A DNA stretch of 60,130 nucleotides from an uncultured Collinsella sp. (GTDB lineage Bacteria; Actinomycetota; Coriobacteriia; Coriobacteriales; Coriobacteriaceae): assembly GCA_958407465.1 (NCBI GenBank), contig CATYIV010000011.1, positions 1-60,130 of the forward strand, given 5' to 3'. The notes beneath the pieces were generated by a model, which was not told the origin of the DNA, did no database searches, and worked only from the letters and a program-made list of their open reading frames with translations. The translations under genes and the position numbers were made by a program. Shown here in pieces: positions 29,145 through 37,604 of the stretch (within the stretch, counting starts at the first letter, position 1; the number at the start of each line of letters is the position of its first letter).

Positions 29145-29181
29145 CGGCGGGGGTGTGTGAAACACCCGTGCACCCCCGCCG
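29145..29181 (-). other. GC-rich hairpin between adhE and the kinase gene
   Basis: A perfect 11-bp stem (29145-29155 with 29171-29181), extended by inner GTGT/ACAC pairs, lies between the two minus-strand genes. In the minus-strand transcript the T-run (TTTTTT) comes before the stem and not after it, so this is not a standard intrinsic terminator. It may stabilise the adhE 3' end or reduce downstream expression. Confidence 0.6.
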
Positions 29182-29200
29182 CAAAAAACCGTGCTAAAAA

Positions 29201-31849
29201 CTAGCAGACGGCGTAGTCCTGGGGCTCGCGGCCGTAGTAGGCGTCCAGGTAGAGCTCCTTGATCTCGCTCATGAGCGGGTAGCGCGGGTTAGCGCCGGTG
29301 CACTGGTCGTTGAATGCCTGCTCGGTCATCTCGTCGAGGGTGTCGAGGAAGTACTGCTCGTCAACACCGTAGTCGGCGATGGTCTTCTTGACACCGATGA
29401 AGTCCTTGAGCTCCTCGAGCTTCGTGATGAAGTTCTCGAAGACCTCCTTGTCGTCCTTGCCCTCGATGCCGCAGTACTTGGCCATCTCGGCGTAGTTGTG
29501 CAGCGCGTTGGGGTAAGGATACTGGGAGAAGGTACCCATCTTGACGGGAGCCTCGGCGGCGTTGTAGCGCATGACGCGGGTCAGGATGACGGCGTTAGCG
29601 ATGCCGTGGGGCAGGTGATGGAAAGCGCCGAGCTTGTGAGCCATGGAGTGGTTGAGGCCCAGGAAGGCGTTGGCGAAGGCCATACCGGCCATGCAGGAGG
29701 CGTTGTGCATCTCCTCGCGGGCGTGCGGGTCCTTGGCGCCGTTCGTGAAGCTGGAGGGCAGGTTCTCAAAGACGAGCTTGGCAGCGCGCTCGGAGAGGCC
29801 CTTGGTGTAGTCGGAAGCCATGATGGAGACGTAGGACTCGATGGCGTGGGTCATGACGTCGATGCCGGAGGCAGCGGTCAGGCCGCGCGGGGCGGTCATG
29901 CAGTTGTCGGCGTCGACGATAGCCATGTTGGGGAGCAGCGCGTAGTCGGCGAGCGGCCACTTGATGCCGGTCTCCTTGTCGGTGATGATGGCGAACGGCG
30001 TGCACTCGGAGCCGGTACCCGAGGAGGTCGGGACGGCGACGAAGTAGGCCTTCTTGCCCATCTCGGGGAAGGTGAAGATACGCTTGCGGATGTCCATGAA
30101 GTCCATGGCCATGTCCTCAAACTTGCACTCGGGGTGCTCGTACATCATCCACATGATCTTGCCGGCGTCCATAGCGGAGCCACCGCCGACGGCGATGATG
30201 ACGTCCGGCTCAAAGAGAGCCATCTGCTTGGCGCCGCGACGTGCGCACTGCAGCGACGGATCGGGCTCGACGTCGTAGAAGCAGTCGTGGGCGATGCCCA
30301 TCTCGTCGAGCTTGGCCTCGATGGCGCGGGTGTTGCCATTCTTGAAGAGGAACTGGTCGGTGACGATGAAGGCGCGCTTCTTGCCCATGACGTTGCCCAG
30401 CTCGTCGAGGGCGACGGGCGTGGAACCCTTCTTGAAGTAGACCTTCTCGGGAGCGCGGAACCACAGCATGTTCTCACGGCGCTCGGCCACAGTCTTAACG
30501 TTGATCAAGTGCTTCACCCCAACGTTCTCGGAGACGGAGTTGCCGCCCCAGGAGCCGCAGCCCAGGGTCAGAGACGGCTTCATGCCAAAGTTGTACAGGT
30601 CACCGATGCCGCCGTGCGAGGACGGGGTGTTGATGACGATACGGCAGGCCTTCATGACGTGCTCGAACAGGCTGATCTTCTCGGCCTGGGCGGGGTGCAC
30701 GTACAGAGAGGCGGTGTGGCCCGGGCCACCGGCGAGCACCAGGTGCTCGGCCTTGTCGACGGCCTCCTGGAAGTCCTTGGCGTGGTACATGGCCAGGACC
30801 GGGGAGAGCTTCTCGTGGGAGAACTCCTCCTTGGCGGGGTCGGTGGAGGTGACCTCGGCGATCAGGATCTTGGTCTTGGCGGGAACCTCGATGCCGGCGA
30901 GCTCGGCGATCTTGGCAGCGGCCATGCCGGGGATGCGGTGATCGAGAGCGCCGTTCTTGAACATGGCGGCACGCAAGGCCTCCATCTCGGCACCCTGCTT
31001 GACGAAGTAGCAGCCGCGCTTCTGGAACTCGGCCTTAACCTGGTCATAGATGCTGTCGATGACAGTCACGGACTGCTCGGAAGCGCAGATCATGCCATTG
31101 TCGAAGGTCTTGGAGTGGATGATGGAGTTGACGGCGAGCAGCACGTCGGCGGTGTCGTCGATGACGACCGGGGTGTTACCGGCGCCAACGCCCAGGGCGG
31201 GCTTGCCCGAGGAGTAAGCGGCCTTGACCATGCCCGGGCCACCGGTGGCGAGGATGATGTCGACGTCGCGCATGACCATGTTGGTCAGCTCGATGGAGGG
31301 GACATCGACCCAGCCGATGATGCCCTCGGGGGCGCCGGCCTTGACGGCGGCGTCAAGCACGAGCTTGGCGGCGGCGATGGTGCACTTGGCGGCAGCCGGG
31401 TGCGGGGAGATGATGATGGCGTTGCGGGTCTTCAGGCAGATCAGCGTCTTGAAGATCGCGGTGGAGGTGGGGTTGGTCGTCGGGATGACGGCGCCCACGA
31501 TGCCGATGGGCTCGGCGATCTTGGTGATGCCGTAAGCCTCGTCGCGCTCCAGGACACCACAGGTCTTGGTGTTCTTGTAAGCGTTGTAGATGTACTCTGC
31601 GGCGTAGTGGTTCTTGATGACCTTGTCCTCAAGAACGCCGCGGCCGGTCTCCTCGATGGCCAACTTCGCCAACGGGATACGAGCCTTGTTGGCGGCCATG
31701 GCGGCCTCATAGAAGATCTTGTCGACCTGCTCCTGCGTGTACGTAGCAAAAAGCGCCTGGGCCTCTCGCATCTGAGCGAGCTTAGCCTCAAGCGCCTCTA
31801 CGTTGTCCACAATTGCGGGAGTAGTGTTTTCCGGTGACTTTTTCACCAT
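29201..31849 (-). CDS. adhE: Bifunctional acetaldehyde-CoA/alcohol dehydrogenase AdhE
   Basis: AdhE turns acetyl-CoA into ethanol through acetaldehyde using two NADH, regenerating NAD+ in fermentation. It assembles into filaments called spirosomes in E. coli. The 882-residue protein has an N-terminal aldehyde dehydrogenase domain (about 1-440) with the catalytic cysteine in NGMICASEQ (Cys255). The C-terminal iron-dependent alcohol dehydrogenase domain (about 455-882) has GGGSAMDAGK (NADH binding) and metal-site histidines in GLNHSMAHKLGAFHHLPHG. AAGGAG precedes the ATG. It is a monocistronic-looking unit with a long upstream region holding direct repeats (31943-31977). Ethanol is a known product of Collinsella. 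Confidence 0.98.
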   Translation of the reverse strand: MVKKSPENTTPAIVDNVEALEAKLAQMREAQALFATYTQEQVDKIFYEAAMAANKARIPLAKLAIEETGRGVLEDKVIKNHYAAEYIYNAYKNTKTCGVLERDEAYGITKIAEPIGIVGAVIPTTNPTSTAIFKTLICLKTRNAIIISPHPAAAKCTIAAAKLVLDAAVKAGAPEGIIGWVDVPSIELTNMVMRDVDIILATGGPGMVKAAYSSGKPALGVGAGNTPVVIDDTADVLLAVNSIIHSKTFDNGMICASEQSVTVIDSIYDQVKAEFQKRGCYFVKQGAEMEALRAAMFKNGALDHRIPGMAAAKIAELAGIEVPAKTKILIAEVTSTDPAKEEFSHEKLSPVLAMYHAKDFQEAVDKAEHLVLAGGPGHTASLYVHPAQAEKISLFEHVMKACRIVINTPSSHGGIGDLYNFGMKPSLTLGCGSWGGNSVSENVGVKHLINVKTVAERRENMLWFRAPEKVYFKKGSTPVALDELGNVMGKKRAFIVTDQFLFKNGNTRAIEAKLDEMGIAHDCFYDVEPDPSLQCARRGAKQMALFEPDVIIAVGGGSAMDAGKIMWMMYEHPECKFEDMAMDFMDIRKRIFTFPEMGKKAYFVAVPTSSGTGSECTPFAIITDKETGIKWPLADYALLPNMAIVDADNCMTAPRGLTAASGIDVMTHAIESYVSIMASDYTKGLSERAAKLVFENLPSSFTNGAKDPHAREEMHNASCMAGMAFANAFLGLNHSMAHKLGAFHHLPHGIANAVILTRVMRYNAAEAPVKMGTFSQYPYPNALHNYAEMAKYCGIEGKDDKEVFENFITKLEELKDFIGVKKTIADYGVDEQYFLDTLDEMTEQAFNDQCTGANPRYPLMSEIKELYLDAYYGREPQDYAVC

Positions 31850-31889
31850 TTGTGTCTCCTTGCGATCGGAGATTTACCCTACGCCTTGC

Positions 31890-31895
31890 ATGATA
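31890..31895 (-). promoter_or_regulatory. Candidate -10 box of adhE
   Basis: TATCAT preceded by TGC on the minus strand resembles an extended -10, about 40 nt upstream of the adhE ATG. No good -35 was found. Confidence 0.4.
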
Positions 31896-31942
31896 GCAAG
31901 AAATAATTCGGCGAACGGTAAGATTCCCGTAAAAGGCACACT

Positions 31943-31977
31943 AAAACGCTTCAACTAAATGAAACGATTCAACTAAA
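31943..31977 (-). promoter_or_regulatory. Tandem repeat, candidate operator upstream of adhE
   Basis: Two 17-nt direct repeats with 2 mismatches (31943-31959 and 31961-31977, shared core AACG.TTCAACTAAA) lie about 50 nt upstream of the presumed adhE -10. The second overlaps a near-palindrome TGAAACGATTCA (31960-31971) with a central CG, the shape of a LacI/CcpA-family operator. It is one base short of the standard cre spacing. It does not match the Rex consensus. The regulator is unknown. Confidence 0.45.
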
Positions 31978-32002
31978 ACTATCTGCCTGCTGCATCGCCC
32001 CG

Positions 32003-32247
32003 CTCATTGGGGACAGACTCTCATGAGTATTTCAATGGGAAAACGGGACATCTGTTTGATAATCGCTATTCGCGGGTCGCGGTTGAGTCGGACACACAGG
32101 CGGTGCAGCTACTCGATTACATCCATTTCAATCCCGTGTAAGGTGCGTCCGACTCGCTCGAGGCGTACCGTTAGTTACAAGGCATACCAGCTGCGCTATG
32201 ATCCCTTTGACATCTGCAAACCCTCATATAAGTCTGTCCCCAATGAG
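32003..32247 (+). mobile_element. Decayed IS200/RAYT-type transposase element with 17-bp terminal inverted repeats
   Basis: A 245-bp segment is bounded by perfect inverted repeats CTCATTGGGGACAGACT (32003-32019) and AGTCTGTCCCCAATGAG (32231-32247). Between them is a truncated, frame-broken reading frame resembling a Y1/REP-associated tyrosine transposase. GGGGACAGAC-type ends are seen near such transposases in other genomes. No intact catalytic HUH motif or full-length gene remains, so this is an internal-deletion relic or a miniature derivative. It sits between the divergently read adhE promoter region and the rpmB terminator. Confidence 0.7.
32022..32222 (+). pseudogene. Transposase fragment (Y1_Tnp/RAYT-like), frameshifted
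   Basis: In the frame from 32022 the translation contains GHLFDNRYSRVAVESD and LLDYIHFNPV, ending at TAA 32139. These match the RAYT blocks usually read as GHLFQGRY and YIHLNPVRA. The next family block (EAYR then SSYKAY-like) is found first in the same frame (LEAYR) and then, after a stop at 32170, in the +1 frame as SYKAYQLRYDPFD from 32173. So there is one stop and at least one frameshift. The N-terminal HUH-bearing part is missing. It is clearly non-functional. Confidence 0.7.
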
Positions 32248-32250
32248 TGC

Positions 32251-32283
32251 AAAAAGGCGCCCTCCGTAGGGGAGGGCGCCTTT
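32251..32283 (-). terminator. Rho-independent terminator of rpmB
   Basis: A perfect 13-bp stem (32253-32265 with 32271-32283) lies about 70 nt downstream of rpmB. On the minus strand it ends in GCCTTTTTG, a proper T-run. It directly abuts the transposase remnant. Confidence 0.85.
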
Positions 32284-32351
32284 GGTAAGTTCTATATGAA
32301 CGCGAGGTCTTTGACCCGGAGAGTCCGAGGTACTTGTTGGTAAGACCTTAT

Positions 32352-32540
32352 TTACGAGCGCGCAACCTTGCCGGACTTGAGGCAGGTGGAGCAAACGTTC
32401 ATCTTGCGACGGTGACCATCGACGACGACGTAAACGCGCTGGATGTTGGGGCGGAACTTACGGTTGGTGACGCGGTGAGAGTGGCTGATGGAGCGACCGG
32501 CAACGGGGTGCTTACCGCAAACTTCGCAAACTTTGGACAT
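32352..32540 (-). CDS. rpmB: 50S ribosomal protein L28
   Basis: L28 is a large-subunit protein, here 62 residues. Its four cysteines (VCEVCGK at residues 4-10 and VCSTCLKSGKV near the end) mark the zinc-binding C+ form. SISHSHRVTNRKFRPNIQ is the family core. The start is the ATG at 32540, preceded by AGGAGGG at good spacing. An upstream in-frame ATG at 32588 would add 16 unconserved residues. It stands alone with its own promoter and terminator. Confidence 0.97.
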   Translation of the reverse strand: MSKVCEVCGKHPVAGRSISHSHRVTNRKFRPNIQRVYVVVDGHRRKMNVCSTCLKSGKVARS

Positions 32541-32594
32541 AACTGACCCTCCTTGGGCGACAAACGAACATGTCGCGTTAACAAACAAGCCTGA

Positions 32595-32600
32595 ACTATA
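32595..32600 (-). promoter_or_regulatory. Candidate -10 box of rpmB
   Basis: TATAGT preceded by TGC on the minus strand, about 55 nt upstream of the rpmB ATG, fits an extended -10. A GCACAG/CTGTGC inverted repeat lies directly upstream, covering the -35 position. Confidence 0.5.
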
Positions 32601-32629
32601 GCACAGAAGTCGCTCCCTGTGCGCAATCT

Positions 32630-32825
32630 ACACAGAGATATTCCTCTTTTGGCGATAGTGCTCACGCCACGGCCCTGGACGTAGATCCGATTTGCGTGCA
32701 GCAGAGGGGATTATGCCAGCTCGTGCGTGCGTTTTCAAGCTCGTCCCACAAATATATAGGTTTATTGAGCTTTGGGCTCCGTTTACGGATTGCTCTGTAT
32801 TTATGCTCGCAATTAAGCTCGAGGT
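32630..32825. other. Intergenic region with nothing recognisable
   Basis: This AT-richer stretch between the divergent rpmB and pyrR transcription units holds no convincing reading frame, RNA gene or repeat. It probably contains upstream promoter sequence for both sides. A possible pyrR -10 (TACACT) lies just beyond at 32830-32835. Confidence 0.5.
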
Positions 32826-32853
32826 TGGCTACACTATCCCATGACCATTAAAG

Positions 32854-32951
32854 GGGTACGAGATACCCACATGGAATTACATAGCTGCCCAAAGAGCAGC
32901 CCTTCCTGTGGGTGTCTGGTCCGCTTTAAGCGGTCGGGCATCTATTTTTTT
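32854..32951 (+). promoter_or_regulatory. Candidate PyrR-type transcription attenuator of the pyr operon
   Basis: Three mutually exclusive pairings can be drawn. (1) Hairpin GGGTA/TACCC (32854-32858 with 32864-32868, loop CGAGA). (2) A 10-bp stem 32862-32871 with 32907-32916, enclosing GCTGC-CCAAAGA-GCAGC (32884-32900). (3) A terminator stem 32910-32924 with 32930-32943 followed by ATTTTTTT. Stem 2 shares sequence with both 1 and 3, the anti-antiterminator/antiterminator/terminator logic of Bacillus pyr leaders. The GAGA and CCAAAGAG loops recall the PyrR-binding loop consensus but do not match it exactly. pyrR, the first gene, starts at 32991. Confidence 0.55.
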
Positions 32952-32978
32952 GACTGTGTCAGCAGTCAAGACATGTGA

Positions 32979-33575
<597 letters not shown>

Positions 33576-33579
33576 TACC

Positions 33580-34524
33580 GTGGCGTTCAACCATAAGCAC
33601 CTGATCGACATTACCGAGTACTCCGAAGAGGACATCAAGCTCATCCTCGAGACCGCCAAGGCGTTCTCCGAGGTTAACGAGCGTGCGATCAAGAAGGTCC
33701 CCACGCTCAAGGGCAAGACCATCGTCAACATGTTCAACGAGCCCTCGACGCGCACCCGCAGCTCCTTCGAGCTCGCCGAGAAGCGTCTTTCGGCCGACAG
33801 CCTTAACTTTGGCGGCTCCTCGACCTCCACGGTCAAGGGTGAGAGCCTCGTCGACACCGTCGAGACCCTCAATGCCTACAAGATCGACTGCATCGTCGTG
33901 CGCGACAAGCACGCCGGTGCTCCCTACATCGTCACGCAGAACTCGCCCGCGAGCGTCATCTGCGCCGGCGACGGCAAGCACAACCACCCCACGCAGGCCC
34001 TGCTCGACCTGTACACCATCTGGGAGCACAAGGGTGACTTCCACGGTCTGAAGGTCGCCGTCGTCGGCGATATCGCGCACTCCCGTGTGTGCGGCTCGCT
34101 GATCCCCGCCCTTAAGATCATGGGCTGCGAGACCTACGCCGTCGCCCCCGGCACGCTGCTGCCGCCGTCGCCCGAGGTCCTGGGTTGCGACCACGTGACG
34201 AGCGACCTCGATTCCGTCCTGCCCGAGCTGGACGTCGTCTACATGCTGCGCGTGCAGCAGGAGCGTCTCGAGGGTGCCCCGTTCCCGACCATTCGCGAGT
34301 ACCACAAGCTCTTCGGCCTGACTAAGGACCGCGAGAAGCTCATGAAGCCCGACGCGATCATCTGCCACCCGGGCCCCATCAACCGCGGCGTCGAGTTCGA
34401 CTCCTATATGGCCGACCACCCGCAACGCTCCGTCATCCTGGAGCAGGTCTACGCCGGTATCTGCGTGCGTATGGCTATCCTGTATCTGCTGCTTGGAGGT
34501 GCCGATAATGGCCTTGCTTCTTAA
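33580..34524 (+). CDS. pyrB: Aspartate carbamoyltransferase catalytic subunit
   Basis: PyrB joins carbamoyl phosphate and aspartate, the first committed pyrimidine step. The 314-residue protein shows the carbamoyl-phosphate motif NEPSTRTRSSFELAEKRL (about residues 47-64) and GDGKHNHPTQALLDL. The GTG at 33580 is favoured because GGGAGGTGAG lies 7 nt upstream. A GTG at 33568 overlapping pyrR has no room for a ribosome site. No pyrI regulatory subunit is present, as in Gram-positives. Its end overlaps the start of pyrC by 17 nt. Confidence 0.96.
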   Translation: MAFNHKHLIDITEYSEEDIKLILETAKAFSEVNERAIKKVPTLKGKTIVNMFNEPSTRTRSSFELAEKRLSADSLNFGGSSTSTVKGESLVDTVETLNAYKIDCIVVRDKHAGAPYIVTQNSPASVICAGDGKHNHPTQALLDLYTIWEHKGDFHGLKVAVVGDIAHSRVCGSLIPALKIMGCETYAVAPGTLLPPSPEVLGCDHVTSDLDSVLPELDVVYMLRVQQERLEGAPFPTIREYHKLFGLTKDREKLMKPDAIICHPGPINRGVEFDSYMADHPQRSVILEQVYAGICVRMAILYLLLGGADNGLAS

Positions 34525-35797
34525 GAATGCCCACGTCGTCGACCCGTCCGTCGAGCTTGACGGTGTCGTTGACGTCCTGATTGACGGCGACAAGATCGCC
34601 GAGGTCGGCGAGAATCTCGCCGTCGAGGGAGCCGAGGTCCGCGACCTTTCCGGCAAGTACCTCGTCCCCGGCCTGGTGGATATGCACGTTCACCTTCGCG
34701 AGCCCGGCTACGAGGTCAAAGAGGACATCGAGAGCGGCACCCGCGCAGCTGCCAAGGGCGGCTTTACCGGCGTGTGCGCCATGCCCAACACCGATCCCGT
34801 CACCGATAACGGCACCGTCGTGGAGTTCGTCAAGTCCCGTGCTGCCGAGGTCGGTCACTGCCGCGTCTATCCGTCGGGCGCCATGACCCGCGGTCTTAAG
34901 GGCGAGGCCATGTCCGAGATGGGCGATATGGTCGCCCACGGCGCCGTCGCCTTCACCGACGACGGTCGCGGCGTGCAGGGCGCGGGCATGCTCCGTCGTT
35001 GCATGGACTACGGCAAGATGTTCGGCAAGGTCTTTATGAGCCACTGCCAGGACGAGGATCTGGTCGGCCACGGCCAGATCAACGAGGGCAAGGTCTCGAC
35101 CCGTCTGGCCCTCGAGGGTTGGCCGGCTGCCGGCGAGGAGCTCCAGATCGCCCGCGACATCGAGATCGCCAAGCTGACTGGTGCCAAGCTGCACATCCAG
35201 CACATCTCCACCGCCCATGGTCTGGAGATCGTGCGTGCCGGTAAGGCCGCTGGCGTTCAGGTTACCTGCGAGGCCACCCCGCACCACATGTTCCTGACCG
35301 AGAACGACCTGGACGAGACCTACAACACTTCGCTCAAGGTCAACCCGCCGCTGCGTACCGAGGAGGATGCCGAGGCCATTCGTCAGGGCGTCATCGACGG
35401 CACCGTCGACGTTATCGTCACCGATCACGCTCCCCACACCCCGTGGGAGAAGGCCCGCGAGTTCGAGCTTGCGCCCTTTGGCATGATCGGCCTCGAGACC
35501 TCGCTGTCGCTCGTACTCACCGAGCTGGTCAACACGGGCAAGATGAGCATGGGCCGTATGGTCGAGCTCATGGCCATCAAGCCGCGTGAGATCCTGGGCC
35601 TCGACCAGGTTCAGGTCAAGGCGGGCTCCGTTGCCGACCTGACCGTGTTCGACGCGTCCGCCACCTGGACGGTTGGCGAGGACGGTTACGAGTCGCGCGC
35701 CGAGAACTCCGGTTTTGCCGGCCGCACGCTCACCGGTCGTGCCACCGATGTGTTTGTCGGCGGTAAGCAGACGCTTGCCGACGGCTGCATCTGCTAG
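34508..35797 (+). CDS. pyrC: Dihydroorotase
   Basis: PyrC cyclises carbamoyl aspartate to dihydroorotate. This is the type I (Gram-positive) amidohydrolase of 429 residues. It has the metal motif VDMHVHLREPGYE (about residues 57-69), later His ligands near HIQHISTAHG and the catalytic DHAPHT. The ATG at 34508 has GGAGG 8 nt upstream. The first ~15 residues form the typical beta strand LLLKNAHVVDP. It overlaps pyrB by 17 nt and is followed by a 92-nt gap to pyrK. Confidence 0.96.
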   Translation: MALLLKNAHVVDPSVELDGVVDVLIDGDKIAEVGENLAVEGAEVRDLSGKYLVPGLVDMHVHLREPGYEVKEDIESGTRAAAKGGFTGVCAMPNTDPVTDNGTVVEFVKSRAAEVGHCRVYPSGAMTRGLKGEAMSEMGDMVAHGAVAFTDDGRGVQGAGMLRRCMDYGKMFGKVFMSHCQDEDLVGHGQINEGKVSTRLALEGWPAAGEELQIARDIEIAKLTGAKLHIQHISTAHGLEIVRAGKAAGVQVTCEATPHHMFLTENDLDETYNTSLKVNPPLRTEEDAEAIRQGVIDGTVDVIVTDHAPHTPWEKAREFELAPFGMIGLETSLSLVLTELVNTGKMSMGRMVELMAIKPREILGLDQVQVKAGSVADLTVFDASATWTVGEDGYESRAENSGFAGRTLTGRATDVFVGGKQTLADGCIC

Positions 35798-35889
35798 CAT
35801 AGCCTTATCGCTTTTGTGCGCGGCGCCCTTGCGGTGCCGCGCTTTCTGTTCGTTTTGACCATGCAACCGCATGGGGGATTGGAGCGTCT

Positions 35890-36681
35890 ATGCCCACACC
35901 TTCCACTGCACGCATGCACGACTTCGAGGTCGTCTCGAACCAGGAGATCGCCGACGGCATCTTCTCGCTCGTCATCTCGGCCCCCAAGCTTGCAAGTGCG
36001 CTCAAGCCCGGTCAGTTTGTGAACATCGCCGTACCCGGCGATGCGTCCTCGCTGCTTCGCGTGCCCCTGAGCTACTACCGCGCCGACGCCGAGGCCGGCA
36101 CCGTCGAGCTGTGGTACGCCGTCGTGGGCGACGATACCCGTCGTTTGTCCCAGATGGGCCCTGGCTCCACCTCTAACCTGCTGGGCCCCGGTGGCCGTGG
36201 CTGGATGGTACCCGAGGGCACCAGGAAGGCCCTGCTCGTCGCCGGTGGCATCGGCGTTCCGCCTGTGCTGTGTCTTGCCGGTATGCTTGCCGAGCAGGGC
36301 GTGGATGTTGACGTGTGCCTGGGCTTTGGCACCGCTTCCAAGGCCGTGGGTGTCGATGAGTTCCGCGCGCTGGGCGCCACGGTCAACGTTTGCACCGACG
36401 ACGGCTCGCTCGGCACGCACGGTTTTTGCACCGATCCTGCCGCCGAGCTGCTCGGCGAGGGCGCCTACGACTACGTCGCCAGCTGCGGCCCCGCTGTCAT
36501 GATGAAGAAAGTCGCCGCCGCTGCCGCCGAGGCCGGTGCGTACTGCGAGGTGTCGCTTGAGCGCATGATGAGCTGTGGCTTTGGCGCCTGCAACACCTGC
36601 AATGTCGAGACGGTCGACGGTATGAAGGGCGCTTGCATGTGCGGCCCCGTGTTCGATGCTTCCAAGGTGGTGGTCTTCTAG
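35890..36681 (+). CDS. pyrK: Dihydroorotate dehydrogenase B electron-transfer subunit
   Basis: PyrK carries FAD and a [2Fe-2S] cluster and lets class 1B dihydroorotate dehydrogenase use NAD+. The 263-residue protein has the FAD region RVPLSYYRAD, an NAD-binding stretch LLVAGGIGVPPVL (about residues 115-127) and the cluster cysteines in SCGFGACNTC with a fourth in ACMCGP near the C-terminus. The ATG at 35890 has a GGAG site. The last base of its stop codon is the first base of the pyrD GTG, so the two subunits are coupled. Confidence 0.95.
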   Translation: MPTPSTARMHDFEVVSNQEIADGIFSLVISAPKLASALKPGQFVNIAVPGDASSLLRVPLSYYRADAEAGTVELWYAVVGDDTRRLSQMGPGSTSNLLGPGGRGWMVPEGTRKALLVAGGIGVPPVLCLAGMLAEQGVDVDVCLGFGTASKAVGVDEFRALGATVNVCTDDGSLGTHGFCTDPAAELLGEGAYDYVASCGPAVMMKKVAAAAAEAGAYCEVSLERMMSCGFGACNTCNVETVDGMKGACMCGPVFDASKVVVF

Positions 36682-37604
36682 TGGGTACCGTGAACATGGC
36701 CGTCGATTTCGGCGGCGTCAAGATGCAAAACCCCATCAACACCGCAGCCGGTACCTTTGGCTACGGCTGGCAGTTCCAGAACTTCTTTGATGTTTCCCAA
36801 CTGGGCGCCATCACCACCAAGGGTTGCGCAGCCGAGCCCTGGCCCGGTAACCCCGCGCCCCGCATGGCCGAGATCCCCGGCGGTATGATCAACTCCGTGG
36901 GCCTTCAGAACCCCGGCGTGGCCGCCTTTGCTCGCGAGTCCGGTCCGTGGCTCGAGCAGCTCTCCAAGGACGGCTGCCAGGTCATCTGTCAGGTTGCCGG
37001 CCACTCCGTTGACGAGTTTGTCCGCGCACTCGAGATGTATGTCGAGCTGTGCCCCTGGGCTGCCGGCTACGAGATCAACGTGAGCTGCCCCAATATCGCC
37101 GCCGGCGGTGCCGCCATGGGCTCCACGCCCGAGGGCGCCTCTTCCGTTATGGCTGCCTGCCGCAAGGTGACCGATAAGCCGCTGTTCGTGAAGATGGCGC
37201 CGGTCAACGTCGCCGAGATCGCCAAGGCCCTCGAGGCTGCCGGCGCCGACGGCCTTTCGGTCATCAACTCCATTCAGGGCATGGCCATCGACGTCCATAC
37301 CCGCAAGTCCCGCGTGGCCAAGCCCAAGGGCGGCCTTTCGGGCCCGCTGTGCCACCACATCGCCGTGCGCATGGTCTGGGAGGTTGCCCAGGCCGTCGAT
37401 ATCCCCATCAACGGTGTCGGCGGTGTCATGACCGGTGAGGATGCGGCTGAGTTTATCCTGGCCGGTGCCACCTGCGTGTCGGTCGGCATGGCCAACTTCG
37501 TCGATCCGTGCGCTTCGCTCAAGATCGCGCATGAGCTCGAGGCCTGGGCCGAGTCCCAGGGCGTAAAGGACATCAACGAGCTGGTAGGTGCTTTCGAATG
37601 CTAG
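36681..37604 (+). CDS. pyrD: Dihydroorotate dehydrogenase B catalytic subunit
   Basis: This FMN enzyme oxidises dihydroorotate to orotate, class 1B, working with PyrK. The 307-residue TIM barrel begins MAVDFGGVKMQNPINTAAG and shows YEINVSCPN and the C-terminal GVGGVMTGEDAAEFILAGAT. The GTG at 36681 overlaps the pyrK stop; later starts at 36690 (GTG) and 36696 (ATG) are possible. Its end overlaps pyrF by 7 nt. Confidence 0.95.
   Translation: MGTVNMAVDFGGVKMQNPINTAAGTFGYGWQFQNFFDVSQLGAITTKGCAAEPWPGNPAPRMAEIPGGMINSVGLQNPGVAAFARESGPWLEQLSKDGCQVICQVAGHSVDEFVRALEMYVELCPWAAGYEINVSCPNIAAGGAAMGSTPEGASSVMAACRKVTDKPLFVKMAPVNVAEIAKALEAAGADGLSVINSIQGMAIDVHTRKSRVAKPKGGLSGPLCHHIAVRMVWEVAQAVDIPINGVGGVMTGEDAAEFILAGATCVSVGMANFVDPCASLKIAHELEAWAESQGVKDINELVGAFEC

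Noticed and set aside
29498..31837. Long open frame on the plus strand opposite adhE (779 codons)
   Set aside because: It mirrors the codon pattern of adhE, has no recognisable domain and no ribosome site. It is antisense to an unmistakable gene.
32023..32343. 106-codon open frame on the plus strand
   Set aside because: It runs through the terminal repeats and the rpmB terminator. Only its middle part is meaningful, as the +1-frame half of the broken transposase remnant, so it was described as a pseudogene instead.
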